From Siphonodentalium dalli (Eukaryota > Mollusca > Scaphopoda > Gadilida > Siphonodentaliidae), in contig CP136063.1 in assembly GCA_032622095.1 (NCBI GenBank), positions 31,312,987-31,376,986 on the forward strand: a stretch of 64,000 nt of DNA, read 5' to 3'. Shown here piece after piece: positions 7,372 to 20,285 of this stretch (within the stretch, counting starts at the first letter, position 1; the number at the start of each line of letters is the position of its first letter). Made by a program: the position numbers and the translations under genes. The notes beneath the pieces are model-generated. The model was given only the letters and a program-made list of their open reading frames with translations. It ran no database searches and was not told the origin of the DNA.

Positions 7372-10107
7372 AGCTAAATAATAGTGCAATTCACCAACGT
7401 GATCACCTATCATTATTAATTACAGGATGATCTCAGGTTTATATCCGTTGTCCGTGTTGACAATGATTGAATCACTGACGAAGCCAAAATCATCAGATCA
7501 CTGATAACCAGTAGATCCGCATCACCGACGAAGCAAAAAAAAGAGGTTATTTTCTACAATTTAAATATTAAAAGATTCATATAAGCTGAGTCATGATACA
7601 TAGTTTATGTTTATATAACATTGCTTCTTTCTTTAATTTGAAGCTAACCTCGTTAACACGCAGGGTAATGATCACAGAAGTTGGTAATGATCGTTAATCG
7701 TATTTGTTTTCATTTCATTTCAGTTTTGGACATGCTGAAGTTCAGTTTGTTTATCTCACTTGACCCCTGACCTGAAAATTTCCGCGCATGCGTACTTGAA
7801 ACATCTACTTGGCTTATTAGATGAAAGGGTGTGCTAACTGTTCAACGCATTAGCTATACAAAATTATATGCAGGTGTAAGCATATGTGACTATGTGTTGT
7901 ACTGACGTTCTTTTGAGATCCCTGTTATTGGCGACCTATTATTTTATTATACAAGAACAATTTATTTCATTCTGGGTTATAATGGACATTGCTCACGTTC
8001 TTCAGTTCATTTACAATCGATCATCCATTGTATCTTTATTTTACGTTGCTTGTATTTGTGGGTTTCGTCGGTGGATTTATTTGCCAAGCATCCAGTATAT
8101 TTGTACGGTATATCAACAGGTTTGGACATTTTTTTATCCATATTTTATAAACATGTTTCCACCATCAGCTGACCATCGTCAGGTCTGGCAAATATGAAAA
8201 TACAGCTACAATAGCTGTATTCAGCTAACCTAGCTGTATTCAGCTATATACTATACTTTCAAACCGGCTGTTTTTCGATATAAATAAACTAGAAGCGCTA
8301 ATTTGCGCATCGAAATTAGGCTACCACCACAGGGGTTTGACAAAATGATAGTAAATAAAAAATATAATATATATATAGATATATAAGTAATAAATAAAGA
8401 ATAGGGGCGCAACTAGGGGATTAGCGATTGACGTCATTTTTTTTTATTTTTAGTATCACGAAAATTAGAAACATGAAAAAACGTTTCGCTCGTGGCGCTC
8501 TCCATATTCATTGCTATTATGACTGTTATACATCAACGTGATCGCTGTGATTTACATTTAGCATGGCATTGGCAATATCACCTTATGTTCTCTTTATATC
8601 ACCAGGTTTCATTTCCGAACCGTCCGCTGATTTCCGTCGTAATTAGTTGGCGGTGTCGGGCAAAATTGTACACAGATAATAAAAGGGCCGAGGAATCTCT
8701 GCCGTTTGCATCATGTTGTCCGAATATTTACAGGGCATGTTAATGTTAATAACGATGTAGCTAACTAGCTATTGCAATATGTAATTTCCGCTTTAAATTG
8801 ATTACTTCTGTGTTATCACATATATTTCATTATGAAAAAATATGACTTAAACACACATATTTGTGAGCATATAATTCAATACCCAACTTTTTCCGTCTGT
8901 GACAACTGACAAATAAAAACCAGCAATCGACTGTTTTTGATATGTCTGTTGCAATCATACACCTACTTCCTATGTTCAAATCAGATATTTAAGTGCAATG
9001 ACGTTTATTTGAGTTTTAATTATTTTTACCGCTGTGTATAATTTTAACGACGCACGTTTTAAAATATCCTACTCCGTATTATAAATGCCTTGTTGTTCAC
9101 CAATTGCCTTTATTGTGAATTTTTAATATTTACTTTGGATATGCATGTCAATGAATGTCTCTGCGTTTCACTCAAGTTTCTGGAAACTAACTTCAGAAAA
9201 ATCGGGAAGGGGAAATCATACTGACAAAATCTCAGCAATCATGGAACGTATTAAATAAACAATGTATAACGCTTTCGTTAAATCTTGTAAAATAGTTCAT
9301 GGGAGATCTGATGCATGCATTTTCTTTGCTTGTGTGTTATTGGCGGATGGTACACAATTATCTTCGTGCTTTAAGAATTAATAATACGAGTCGTTCGGAA
9401 CTAAATTACTTTGTAACACAGCACTGTTATATCGGGATGAGAAAACGAGCAACTGTGTCACTAACATATCAAAGATTTAGGTCGAAATATTCGGATCACT
9501 GCTGCAAACAACTTCGCACAAGAGTTGATCAAGTTTCACTGGACACCGTACCCAGCAGCGTGTCACAGACGGCAGCCAACTCTTCGAAAATGAAACTTGC
9601 CGTTGCGGTGATATAAAGAGAAAATAGGTGATGTAGTCAATGCGAAGTTATATTTCAGCCACATGCGGTCATATTGATGTATAATAGGCATAATAGCAAT
9701 CTGTCTGAAGATCGCTACAATCGATAACGTTTTGGCTTTCCTAATTTCGAGGCAAAAATGTTATAAATAAACAATTGTAGGTCAAATCACTAATCCCCTT
9801 GATTCATTCCTATACTTTTAATATGATAAGAACGTACTACGTTATTCGAAAACTTACTCCATCCAAGGCCATGATATGTAAATATACAATTAGATTAGAT
9901 GAATAATAATTGTACCCGCACAGGTTGATACTTTGAAGTATATTCTCAAATCGCATGTGCCGGTTTAAATCAGGTTTCAATGGTACCGTGTATTTATATT
10001 TCACGGACATGTACCGGTATATAACAAATTAACAATTGAATGTACCGGTATGTTCCACGCACTGTTATTGAAAGCATACATATCATTTGGACATTATTGG
10101 TTAAGAC
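7372..10107. other. Unassigned intergenic DNA
   Basis: AT-rich sequence with several 60-105-codon frames, none with a recognisable domain. Short local structure: repeated AGCTGTATTCAGCTA words near 8195-8245 and an AT-rich microsatellite-like patch near 8360-8400. No supported gene. Confidence 0.4.
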
Positions 10108-10340
10108 ATGGATGGCCTTCGTTATAGGTTATAATTTAGGAATACCAGTTACTAAATTATAATACCCTGACCCTGTATGTTGTAAAGAATATACTAATAT
10201 TATATTATAATAGTATAATAATACTACATGTATGATAGTATGAATGCCATATTATCCTCAAAACACACATTGTGTGAGTCGAGCGTTTGTTTATATACAG
10301 CACATAGAGAGTGAGCAATACGAACAACACCGAGGAAATG
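10108..10340. repeat. Dispersed repeat, copy 1
   Basis: Shares GGATGGCCTTCGTTATAGG, AGAATATACTAAT, TGTGTGAGTC and GTTTGTTTATATACAGCAC, in the same order and spacing, with 44161-44350. Unclassified; no terminal repeats seen. Confidence 0.5.
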
Positions 10341-11508
10341 TGTTTAAGAGACTTATTCGCAGTGACTCATTCAACACCGATATCTTGAAAGGTGAGGGTT
10401 AGCTAGCGCTATACTGATACATTATAAACAATTTGGTGGAATTTCTAACCAAAGTTCACTTAATGCATGGGGTATATCTGGCGATTAGTGTTTTGGTTAT
10501 CTCATACATACTGTTTGTTTACATAACACGGGGTTCATATACATGATTTAGAAATAGCATTTAATACAACTATTAGTTATTTAAGTCAGGCATTTAGGTT
10601 CATTGTACTTGTGTACATCTGGTGGGCTAAGTCCTCATTTTGGAAGATTCGTCAGGACTCTATATATCAGCCATTTATTAACTCTGAAATATGTTTGTAA
10701 AAGTAAAACATAAAGTGATCCAGACAGACGGATGGAAAAACAAACCAAAGCACTGCCACTGATGGTTATTTAAACCAAATATCCGGCTACCACCGTTGAC
10801 CAAAAAATCTTTACAAAATATGTACCATGCAAATTTCCATTGCGAGCTATTTCTGAATACTGAATAGAACCTGGTATAAAATTGTCTACTGTGAGGGTTT
10901 ACAAGCAGATAATTTAACCCATTCACAATACAAACCGTTCATAACACCATGCATACATGGCCTCAATAGCCCGAAGACGAGTGTGACTCGCCACACAGTA
11001 GTATTTCAACCAGGCTATACTCATGATTCATTCAATGAACTGGATATTGCATGTACACTTCTGCTACAGTGATTGGTACTTGATAGCATTATTTGTGCTA
11101 ATGATATGATATTATATGCATATCGCGATTCAATTTAGTCTTTTAGACTTGGAAAAATTATTGAAATTTCAGCACGCAGTGACGAATGGTGATCTCGTAT
11201 AATGATAATTTTGTTTCTCATTTATAATAGCATCCTATTCCATGCCTAAGCTAAAATAAACACTCTGTAACAAATGAATTTGGTACCCGGAGAAGTTCAA
11301 AAAAAAAGGGGCACACTATCAGTTCAGAATATGCATTGCATGTACGCAGCAAAACACATTTCAAATAACTTGAATTATAGGTATAAACGGACTGAAATGT
11401 AGAAATTACAGTAAGTTTGCACAACCTTCACCGGAGCAGCATGCAATTTGCCCAAAAGTTCCACAAATAGAGAGCGCCACTGTGTGGTAGGATTTACATG
11501 TCATCATA
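10341..11508. other. Unassigned intergenic DNA
   Basis: No supported gene, RNA or element. An 82-codon minus-strand frame (10678-10926) has no recognisable domain. Confidence 0.4.
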
Positions 11509-11516
11509 ACATAAAC

Positions 11517-12620
11517 TAGATCATGCCATGAATCTCTACTAATGCTGACGCCCGTAGAGATCATATTCCACCTGTACAATACCCGGGAACTTTTTTCAAG
11601 TTTTGACAGGCAACCGTATAAAGTCAAAAAAAATAACATGGGGAATGTACTTCTTTGTTCATACATGTACATACCTGTGGCTTAATGATTTATTCATCGG
11701 TACGTGAAGTTCCCAGCTCGATATTACAGAATTGCTTTCGCATTATGTCGCTTAGGCCAAAGAAAAAAGATTGTATGTTTCCGGTAACAGAGCGAAAAAA
11801 TTAGGGTAGGTACCGGTAGGTAGGGAAATTTTTGTTTTTAATTTTATTTCGATATTTTTTATCCAGCTGCAGAAATATTGAACTACATCGACCGAAGTGA
11901 CATAAAATGCCAACCCGTGTTGTGGGGAAAGTATTACTTGATCAACACAGTGGAAACTGGAAATATACATTAAGGTTGATAAAAAAATCAAATTTCATGC
12001 TTAGGTGTGTTTTTTATTATTCACATATGTACATGACATGTACATGTAGCACATTTTCATAAATTTGGCTATAAACTTGGTAGGAAATTGATGTCACTAA
12101 CTTTTTATAAGAATTTTACCAATAATACCACCATTATATATGCTGTACTGTACTTGTATTACGACGACTACATCCCATTGACTGGGGGTAGCCAGTACAT
12201 CCACCGAGCATGCCTGGTTTTTGGAGACAGTAGCTATACCCCTAACTGTTAACATATGTGGTGATATAACCTCTATATATTATTTTTAGGGTCTGTCGAT
12301 GTGCGGAAACATAGAATCTTTTTACTTTGGCCTTACGACAATAATTTTCATGACAGGGAATAAAATAAATATTTATCGCGGAATCGGGTCTCAAAAGTCA
12401 CGTAAATAATATAATCTCGAGCTTGGAACTTCACTTACCGATGAATAGATCATTAAGCAACAGGTATGAACAAAGTCAAAGAAGCACATTCCCCGCGTTA
12501 CTTTATAAGGTTCCCTGTCAAAACTTAAACAAAATTCCTGGAAATTGTAAAGGTGGAATATGTCTGATCTCTACGGCGTTCTAGCTTCAGTAGAGATTCA
12601 TGAATCATTGCATGATCTAG
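11517..12620. mobile_element. Non-autonomous hAT-like element with ~205-bp terminal inverted repeats
   Basis: The left arm (11517-about 11725) is the reverse complement of the right arm (about 12412-12620), with scattered differences. Shared words include TAGATCATGC, GAATCTCTACT, TTCATACATG-like segments and CTTAATGAT. The 8-bp word ACATAAAC flanks both sides exactly (11509-11516 and 12621-12628), the duplication length of hAT-type insertions. Each arm also holds a small subterminal hairpin (ATCTCTAC ... GTAGAGAT). The ~690-bp centre encodes no transposase, so the element needs one in trans. The superfamily is inferred only from duplication length. Confidence 0.72.
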
Positions 12621-12628
12621 ACATAAAC

Positions 12629-14411
12629 AATCAGCATCCATCTTACTTCTTCTTACTTGTGTTGATACATGTACCGGGTATGTCATTTGGGACAAGTGTG
12701 TCTGACAGTCTCCGTGTATTTATGTATCCTATTTATGTTACTTTCACAAAACTAGCACTAGTAGTATTCACATGATTCAAATTAAACAAAGCGGGATGTA
12801 TATACAAATAGTACAACCCTTCAGTTGAATTCACGTTGTGACAAGTGTAAACTGGTAAATGTGATCACGATTGACGATATTCACCGGAAATCTGGCCATT
12901 AAATGATTAATTAGAATCAGATAATTTTGAACTAACGCCCGCTAAATCCACATTGAAAAGACGAAGTCAGAATAATTCCTCACGTCCAAGATGAAGCCTA
13001 ATTTCATTTCAATTTCAAGGATTTTAATTTTTGTTTTGAGAATTGTCCCAATCGACCTTGTCCTTCACCTTGTTGGAATAACCGGAAATGTGTTTAAGAT
13101 TTTTTTTCCGGTCTTCGCTAATGACAACTGTTGTTAAGCTTTGGAGTTGGAAAAGAGACTGTTGTCGTAGTGTTGAGAATTGATAAATAAGTGACTTCAC
13201 TTAGTCGCGGTGAATCCGCCATTTGGTCTCCGGAGGTCAAAGTTAACAAGTAGCATCTATTTTTAGCATACGGCTCCAGTCTGGGAATTCCCAAAATAAA
13301 ATAGCAACAGGTCGTTACCGAATCGCAGGTGCGAGAACTTCATAAAACTAATTAAACACTCACCCTGGATACATACAATACGTAGGTTTCGCACAGTAGA
13401 TGGATTGGATGTATCACGTATGTTTTTGGGTTATTTTTTTAACGCAAGAACTCGCTATTTATCAGTAACTTTACTTGTGGGAAGTTCGTTGACAAAACAA
13501 GGGCGTCTGAATGTCTGCATCGTCACCAGATCCTAACTCTATAGATGACATGGCCACAAAACAATTCTTAAACACGTAGTTGCACTCAGAATAAATGAAA
13601 TTAAGCCATAAAATGTTGATAAAAAATTCTCCCACTCAGCTGTCGAATGTAAACAAATGGATGCTTCTTCTCAACTTTGACCTTTTACCGGCTTTTACCG
13701 GTGGGTTGGATAAAAAGCTAGGAATCGGACCATATAGAACCATCGGCCATCTTGAAAATCGCGACCCAGCAAAAAGGCTTATTAGACGCATTTTTGCGAT
13801 TAAATTCATTCAGTTGATGGCACCTATGATCTAGTTATCTTGCCAAGTTAACTTTCAGTTAATCATTCATTGAAACATGAACGGCAATAACAAAGACTCA
13901 GAGTTTGAAAATGTCAGTTTCAAACACAAATTTGACCAACTTCTAAGTTCAAGTGACAAGTCAGACTCAAACAACGGAAGTCTCAAATCACAGTAAAAGA
14001 AGTGTTTTGGTGACATTTTTCGGTCCGAAACAATATATGAAGTACAATTTTTTATTTAGATCACTCACCTTCTATGTATATAGTGTTCATCTCATCCTTT
14101 TGTTGTGTGATAATAGGTAATTTGTTGTTGTTGTTAACTACTAACGCCGAGGTGGTGAGTTCTGTATTTGAACTACAAGGCTTAGCAACAACCATGTCTA
14201 TGCAACGTCAAATCTGATTGGTTAAGATAGACAATCTGACCAATAGGAACATCGTTTTTATTGCGCCTTTCATTTAAGAGAGCGCCACTTTACGTTACGT
14301 TAAGCGCGTGCTCTGATACTATTCTCAGGTAACGTGAACTATATATAGAACACAATAATACAGCTTCATAGGTATACGGATCTCATGCGCGTTACCGTCA
14401 TGAAAACTTTC
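12629..14411. other. Unassigned intergenic DNA
   Basis: No recognisable gene. A 79-codon frame at 13595-13834 and a 39-codon ATG frame at 13877-13996 (listed separately) have no known domain. Confidence 0.35.
13877..13996 (+). CDS. Small ORF candidate, 39 residues
   Basis: ATG to TAA, beginning MNGNNKDSEFENVSF and then serine/asparagine-rich (SSSDKSDSNNGS). The composition is hydrophilic and unlike the surrounding random translations, but no relative is known to me. It could also be a first exon (GTAAAA overlaps the end). Weak. Confidence 0.15.
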   Translation: MNGNNKDSEFENVSFKHKFDQLLSSSDKSDSNNGSLKSQ

Positions 14412-14432
14412 AGATTTCGCTTCGCGAAATCT
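14412..14432. repeat. Perfect 9-bp hairpin with TTC loop
   Basis: AGATTTCGC, loop TTC, GCGAAATCT. It lies about 180 bp before the Academ-like copy A and is followed by a TTATTA-type microsatellite (about 14445-14510). Compare the hairpin at 18394-18410 on the other side of the same copy. Confidence 0.5.
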
Positions 14433-14591
14433 GATTAAGTTTTCTATTACTATTTATTATTATTACTATTTATTATTATTTGTATATATTTATTATTATT
14501 TATTATCATTCTGACAAACTCCTGCATGTGCTACCACTAGCAACATAACAAACTTTTTTTGTATTTGAGATTTTGTTGAGCAACGGAATCG

Positions 14592-17500
14592 GTTGGTGGC
14601 TACCACTACGACGTCGTGAATATGGTATTATACCAGGCAGCGGATACGAGCAGAGGTTCCTTCGGCGTCGTCACAAGTATGGGTGCCCAGCATAGAGAAT
14701 CGGAAATCGCGTCTGAGAATAAAATACGTGTGAGCCCTAACATGGGAGGGAAAGAACCAGGCCCCGCACATTTGATTGGAAATGTGCGCATCAGTTGGTT
14801 CAACCAGTGTTCCCCAGAACATACATTATTGAGGTCGACTGACAAAAACTATGTCCTCTTGCGTACAATTCCAACGAAGATATTTGATGTAGAGTTTAGT
14901 AAATCTGTTCCTGGCTGGACTGTATATCACGCGAGTGTGACCAATCGAATTAACGTGACTAAGACTAACATTGGATACTGTCCAATGATTCCAGGCTCAG
15001 CAGCTGATTTCGATAAAATCTTTACCATGATGAAACAGTTTCAAAATTTGTTCAGGACTCTAGGGCAGAATTGGTCGTATGTTACATATGACGAAGCGAT
15101 ATACTGCAAGGCTCAGATGATTAAATGGAGAAATCCGGCTGAATTTAAGAACGACGAGTTTGAATTGGGAGGCATGTACAGAGCCATGAACTTCATGGGT
15201 GACATAGGCAAGATTATGCAGGAAAGTGGATTCGAGGACATTGTTATAGATGCTGGTGTACATGGTAACGCAACAGTCAATCGTATTTTGTGTGGAAAAT
15301 CGTATAACCGCGGCGTTCGCTTGCATAAATTGATGAACGAAGCATTCGGACAGTTGAGGTGGAAGGCATTTCTGGAATGGCTTAGCTGCAACGGAGAACA
15401 GATTGGGTCGCACATAATGGACAATATTGCTGCAAAGGCAGAAGCTGTGATGGACTTGTTCACCGAACTGAACGATGATAGCAGGCACAGCTTACAAAAA
15501 TGTGTCACTGAATTCCAGTCAGCTGTTCGTAAAGTTTGACGAGTTTCTAGACCATGGCAGAAAAGTGTCAAAAACATTTATGTTCTGGGACAACTATGTA
15601 TCTGATTTGTCACAACTGATGCTTGATTATATTGCTGCTAAGCGCGATGATAATAGATTGATGGAGATAGAGACATCAGCAGAAATGCTTCCTCTTGATT
15701 TCATGTGTAAACATGTGAACTACGCGCGATGGGGATTAGTCAATGTAGCGGAATCGAGGCTAATGTTCGAGAAGAAGCCTGAATTAGCATCCGCCGTTTT
15801 CCAAAAGAACACATCTGTTCACCACACTTGCAAGCCTTTCTCTGGCGTATGGCATGATATGGCAATTGAACAATCCACCAACAAGGACTGTGGCAAATAT
15901 CGAAGTTTGTGTTGTCACACCGCGGCTCTGAAAAGGTTCTATCCGACTGCGCATATAAAGGCATCAGTTGCGTTGCAGACATTTGAAATAAGTGGGCTAC
16001 ACGACGCGAATAAATATTCGTACAAGGAGGCATCCGCAAATCGTATGCTCGCCGACGAGAAAGCCGTCTCCCATATTGTGGCAACAGTATCTGATATCAT
16101 GGTCAATCCGTTCATTATTGAACAAGGGGCTTCGGAGAGCAATACCACACCACTCGTAAACATTGCTACATCTCGGGTTGCAACACATGATATCGAATCA
16201 CAGTTGTGTGATGTCCGGGTTGCGGGGAACCAACAACTTTCTCAGATTGTGACCAAACAGTTCGAAACCAACATAAATGGTGAAACACTGACTTCTTTGA
16301 CAAAATATCAACACCCAAATTAAAAACATTTAGTACTCTAAACAAGCCACTGGCGGCAAAAGAAAAAGATACTAATAAGTCTGTCGAAATTGACAGGCAG
16401 ATATTTAGCAAACTGGTTGTTGTTGCACAAAGCGGAGATGTCGATCTACCAGCTCTCCTGAAACATGAAATAGCATCGGTTCACTCCCCCTATTGAATTT
16501 GGATGGAACTATCAGAATAACAACGAAGAGTGTCATCATTGGATACATCGAGGGCCATATAACTATATATAAATTTGCCATCTTCTCTGATAACCACGAT
16601 GGGAATTATTGACTTCATGATGCTCCTACAGATGACAATGGCAAGTGCAACCGACTGTTCTACATTTGGTGGATATTCTGAGAAACTGCTGCATGCCGTT
16701 CTCAGTTTCCAGCTATACACAGTCAGACTCGATAAAGTCGGGCGAAAGAGCTAGATGCGGGGATATACGGATACACCTTTTCCAAAACAAAGACAGAAAT
16801 ATTTGTCCAATCCAAAAAAACAAAATAAATATGGTCAATTTCTTATTTGATGACTGGTCCCGGAAGATACCTTTGCTATTATCGAATGACCGGAAAGTTT
16901 TCCTTGCCGGTGGATTCCCAGATTCGAAAAAGGTTATGTTTTTATCAAAGGATGGGTGTGGTTGGTCAGAGTATCTTGAGTCGGACCACGAGGAGGCTGT
17001 TTCTAGGATGTTTGTACATCTGGGACATGCCACAAGTGAATTACACATAGAAGGATTCATTTTGTGGAGTGGAGATACCGACGTCCTGGCAATGTGTCCA
17101 ATGTATTGTGTACTACTGGGCATAAAAGAGCTATTCTTCCTCACTGGCGTTGGCAAACGGCGTCGATATATACCAGTTCATGATTGCGCGAGGGATTTGG
17201 ACAAGGACATGGCTATGGTTATGCCAGCTATCCATGCAATGAGTGGGTGCGACTCGACAAGCGCGTTCAATTCTATTGGGAAATTGAAATGGTTCCGAAC
17301 ATTGCAAGATCACTCAAAAATGTTCACAGCCTTCTTGGAGATGGAGAGGACCCGACTATCATTAAGGACCATGTGAAGGCAACATGTGTGTCTCCAGATT
17401 GTTTGGTTTATGCGAACCGTGAACTGACATCCCTTGATGATTTACGTTATAAATTGTACAGTAAAAAGAACACTAGGAGTGAAAAACTACCACCAACAAT

Positions 17501-17841
17501 TCATTCATTCAATTCATTCAATTTGCACCTGAAACGTTAACTACCAAGTTTATGTATGGACACATGCACTCTTCCCAATGCTGATGCTGCGATCACCACG
17601 ATTGAATGGGTGGGTTCTCAATTCTATTGAACAGCTTGTCCCGGAGATGATGTCTCTCCCACCAGCTCCGACTGCTGTCCTCGAACTTACAATATGTAGG
17701 TGTAAGTCAGACTACAGTGCAAGGCGGCGCCGTTGCAAGAAAGAGGGTGTCCTATGTACAAATGCATGCGGCTGTGACCAGGAACTATGTGATAACAACT
17801 GCATGAGCGACGAAGAAGTGAGCGATGACGAAACTCTGTAG
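14592..17841 (+). pseudogene. Academ-like transposon protein, truncated copy A (XPG/PIN-like nuclease, Cys8 C-terminus)
   Basis: Several consecutive frames form one decayed gene. Frame 14616-15539 carries the core WTVYHASV, VTYDEAIYCKAQMI and GKSYNRGVRLHKLMNEAFG. A frame change near 15530 leads to 15540-16323 with FMCKHVNYARWG and HDMAIEQSTNKDCGKY. After further shifts, 16831-17330 gives FLAGGFPDSKK, SGDTDVLAM and MSGCDSTSAF, resembling the acidic and helix-hairpin motifs of XPG/FEN/PIN nucleases. Frame 17578-17841 ends with eight cysteines (ICRC, RRRRC, LCTNACGC, CDNNC). The nuclease plus Cys8 combination is what is known for Academ DNA transposons. The homology with copy B (25793-31150) starts abruptly at 14592, so the N-terminal zinc-binding part is missing. 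It keeps internal segments that copy B lost. Non-functional. Confidence 0.65.
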
Positions 17842-18365
17842 GCTATATAGCATATTCTACGTTCCTCATACATGTACGTGGTCAACGTGACATGGTTGTG
17901 CTCAATTCTGAACACTTAGTGACACACTGAAGTAGCATTGTAATGTTATATAGTTATGTCAGGTCCAAACAGCGAACCTGAATATACTCGGATATAGAAC
18001 ACATGTTTTATCCTGATATCAAAAAAACTTCAAAACATAGACATAGAAATAAGATTTTCTTCACAGAAGCATATATTGCAGGATCAGAGTGAACACCCAC
18101 GTAAACTTGCTTAAATTCTAACATTAGTCACACATTTCTATTTGGCTCCAGTTAATAATAATAGTGTGTATTCTTTGACAATGATACTTCTAATTGTTTC
18201 GGATAACTAACATTAAAACTTGAACATACTTTCAGTTCAATGGATTGCACAGTTTATTTCCAGCAGTGATGAAAACTAACTTTTCACTAAAAAACACGCT
18301 TATTTTGCGATTTCAACAAATGTTGTGATTTAAATTTCCTATAATTCAGACAAATGATTAACTTT
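17842..18365. other. 3' flank of Academ-like copy A, with partial subterminal similarity
   Basis: About 18265-18360 resembles the inner edge of copy B's right terminal repeat (TAACTTTT, CACTAAAAAACA-like and ATTTCAACAAATGTTGTGA against its counterpart). The similarity then stops, so the outer terminal repeat is missing. Confidence 0.45.
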
Positions 18366-18393
18366 CTTATTATTTATTATGGCGCCCGCTCTC

Positions 18394-18410
18394 CCGCGGC
18401 GAAGCCGCGG
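18394..18410. repeat. GC-rich hairpin with GAA loop
   Basis: CCGCGGC, loop GAA, GCCGCGG: a perfect 7-bp stem in a small GC-rich patch (18381-18425) that stands out from AT-rich surroundings. AAAGCGAAGCG follows. Confidence 0.5.
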
Positions 18411-18425
18411 AAAGCGAAGCGACCT

Positions 18426-19172
18426 AGGGTATTCGTATTCGAATATGAGATATACTAATCGACTTTTTCAGCCCGCTCTAAAAATAGATTAAATTACCTA
18501 AAGTAGAATAATTTATTCATCATTCAAAGGTCAGCGGAGTCCAAAAATGATTGTTGGCGACGACCGCCATTTTGTATTGATTAATGCCACCTCGAAATGT
18601 GTAATTGGGCAAAATGCTCCAGGGCAAAAATAAAAAAAAATTTGATCTAGCAACTGTTAGCTATACTTCATCATATGTAGGAACATCATGCTCCTAAAGC
18701 CAAATATATTTTCAAAACGTGAATGTAAATTGAACAAAAGCTCTGGTTAACAAAAAAGTTAAATTGCATGAAAATGTTTTGTTTACATATTTCATAAAAA
18801 TATTTACCCCGAAAGAGGAATCTAACGACATAGCTGGCTGTTTACATATTATCTTCAATTTTCTAACGATATTTCTGCCTAAAAGATTGATGAACTATTC
18901 TCAAAGTTCAAGGCCGACAAACGGAAACTTTAAGTTCCGATTGAAAGATCGCAGAGTCATTTTAAGATTGCTTCTTGGGAAACCAGTAAAGGCGTCATGA
19001 CACCAAGGCGTACATCATGACGTCACTACCTACACGGCGCAAAATTCGAGACAGGACTGCATCGATGGCCAGACAGCTGAGACTCGTACTACGTGGAAGG
19101 CTAAATATCCACATTTACGTTATATGTGATTATTTACATACATTGTATATATAATTTTCTTGTGTCCCATTA
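18426..19172. other. Unassigned intergenic DNA
   Basis: No recognisable gene. A 78-codon frame at 18764-19000 has no domain. Confidence 0.4.
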
Positions 19173-19174
19173 TA

Positions 19175-19879
19175 AGGGTGGATACACACATGCATGTAAT
19201 TTATGTATGTAAAATACATGTATTGTACATGGCCACACCAATATTTGACAACATTAATCACCTGCGCGCGACCGGTTCATTGTTAACAGGCCAGAAAAGT
19301 GAGTAGTGCTAAGCGAAGTCAAATTATCTTCTATCAGTATATTTAAGGCCAGTCCAAAACATGTCTTCTCTAATTAGTCAAATCTGTGTGATATCTGTCA
19401 TTTTATTAATGCACGAACACCAGAAGCCATACGTCTGGCATATACAGACTTGATGTAGAACATTTTCAACCATGATGCTTGTTTGGGTGGGGTATCGAAA
19501 GCTTCAAATCGCTAAGGGATTTAGTTGAATGTATCGGTCGGAATAATCTGGGCAAGAAGGTACAATATGATATGTTTTACTTAAATAGCTCAGAGTTAGC
19601 CACCCCGCCTGGTAGCTTTCGGGGTCATATATAGCCCCTGCATGCGTCGGGGAAATCCTAATCCACTACTGCTATACATTAGAGAGGACTGGTAATTATT
19701 TAAATAGAAAGTCGACTCAGTCCAAGATAACGGCTTGTCTACATTCCGACTTAATTGGAAGTAGAACTCAGTGCGTTTGATTGGCTTGTAAGTGGACACA
19801 TTACATCGTCTGTATGATCCATGTAAAACACCAAATACCCGATAATTACCGAGATTACATGCATGTGTGTATCCACCCT
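19175..19879. mobile_element. 705-bp MITE with 26-bp perfect inverted repeats and TA flanks
   Basis: The ends 19175-19200 and 19854-19879 are exact reverse complements over 26 bp (left end AGGGTGGATACACACATGCA). TA lies immediately outside each end (19173-19174, 19880-19881). This is the pattern of Tc1/mariner-type insertion. The interior encodes no transposase; the 99-codon minus frame across it is not a recognisable protein. Confidence 0.8.
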
Positions 19880-19995
19880 TAGGGTTTATCATCAAATCCT
19901 TCTATACATATAACAATTCATCCGATAATCCCATGAACAGTAACAAGCGGGCACAAACTACGTTTACGTACATGATCATATTATTTGTATTGGCA

Positions 19996-20285
19996 GAAAT
20001 AATATTCCGACGCAATGTGCGTTGATATTCCATACTGTAGTTCGTTAATTCAATACAAGTTATGTTTTACTAACCCTCATACCATCAATAATTAGGCCCA
20101 TTTTTTTTTAGCCTGCATGTGATAAAAGTCGATTTTTCTCAAAACTGCAACACTTTTGGAGCATACATCTACCTTGACGCTAAAATAGATACATTGGGCG
20201 ATAACTAGGTTACCATGAATATTGTCTACCACGCCGGTTGAACTAACTCCTAAAATAGAGCTCTTTTCAGACTTGGCGTCTGGAC
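19996..20285 (+). repeat. Academ-like right-terminal repeat, copy 1
   Basis: About 95% alike by eye to 20992-21280 in direct orientation, both starting AAATAATATTCCGACG. The outer ~65 bp (ACTCCTAAAATAGAGCTC, TTTTCAGACTTGGCGTCTGG) is the reverse complement of the left end of the complete element at 25793. No partner left end was found nearby, so it looks like a solo end or the edge of a deleted copy. Confidence 0.7.

Noticed and set aside
9299-9616. 105-codon plus-strand frame
   Set aside because: ATG start but no recognisable motif, and composition similar to random translation of the region; not supported enough to list as a gene.
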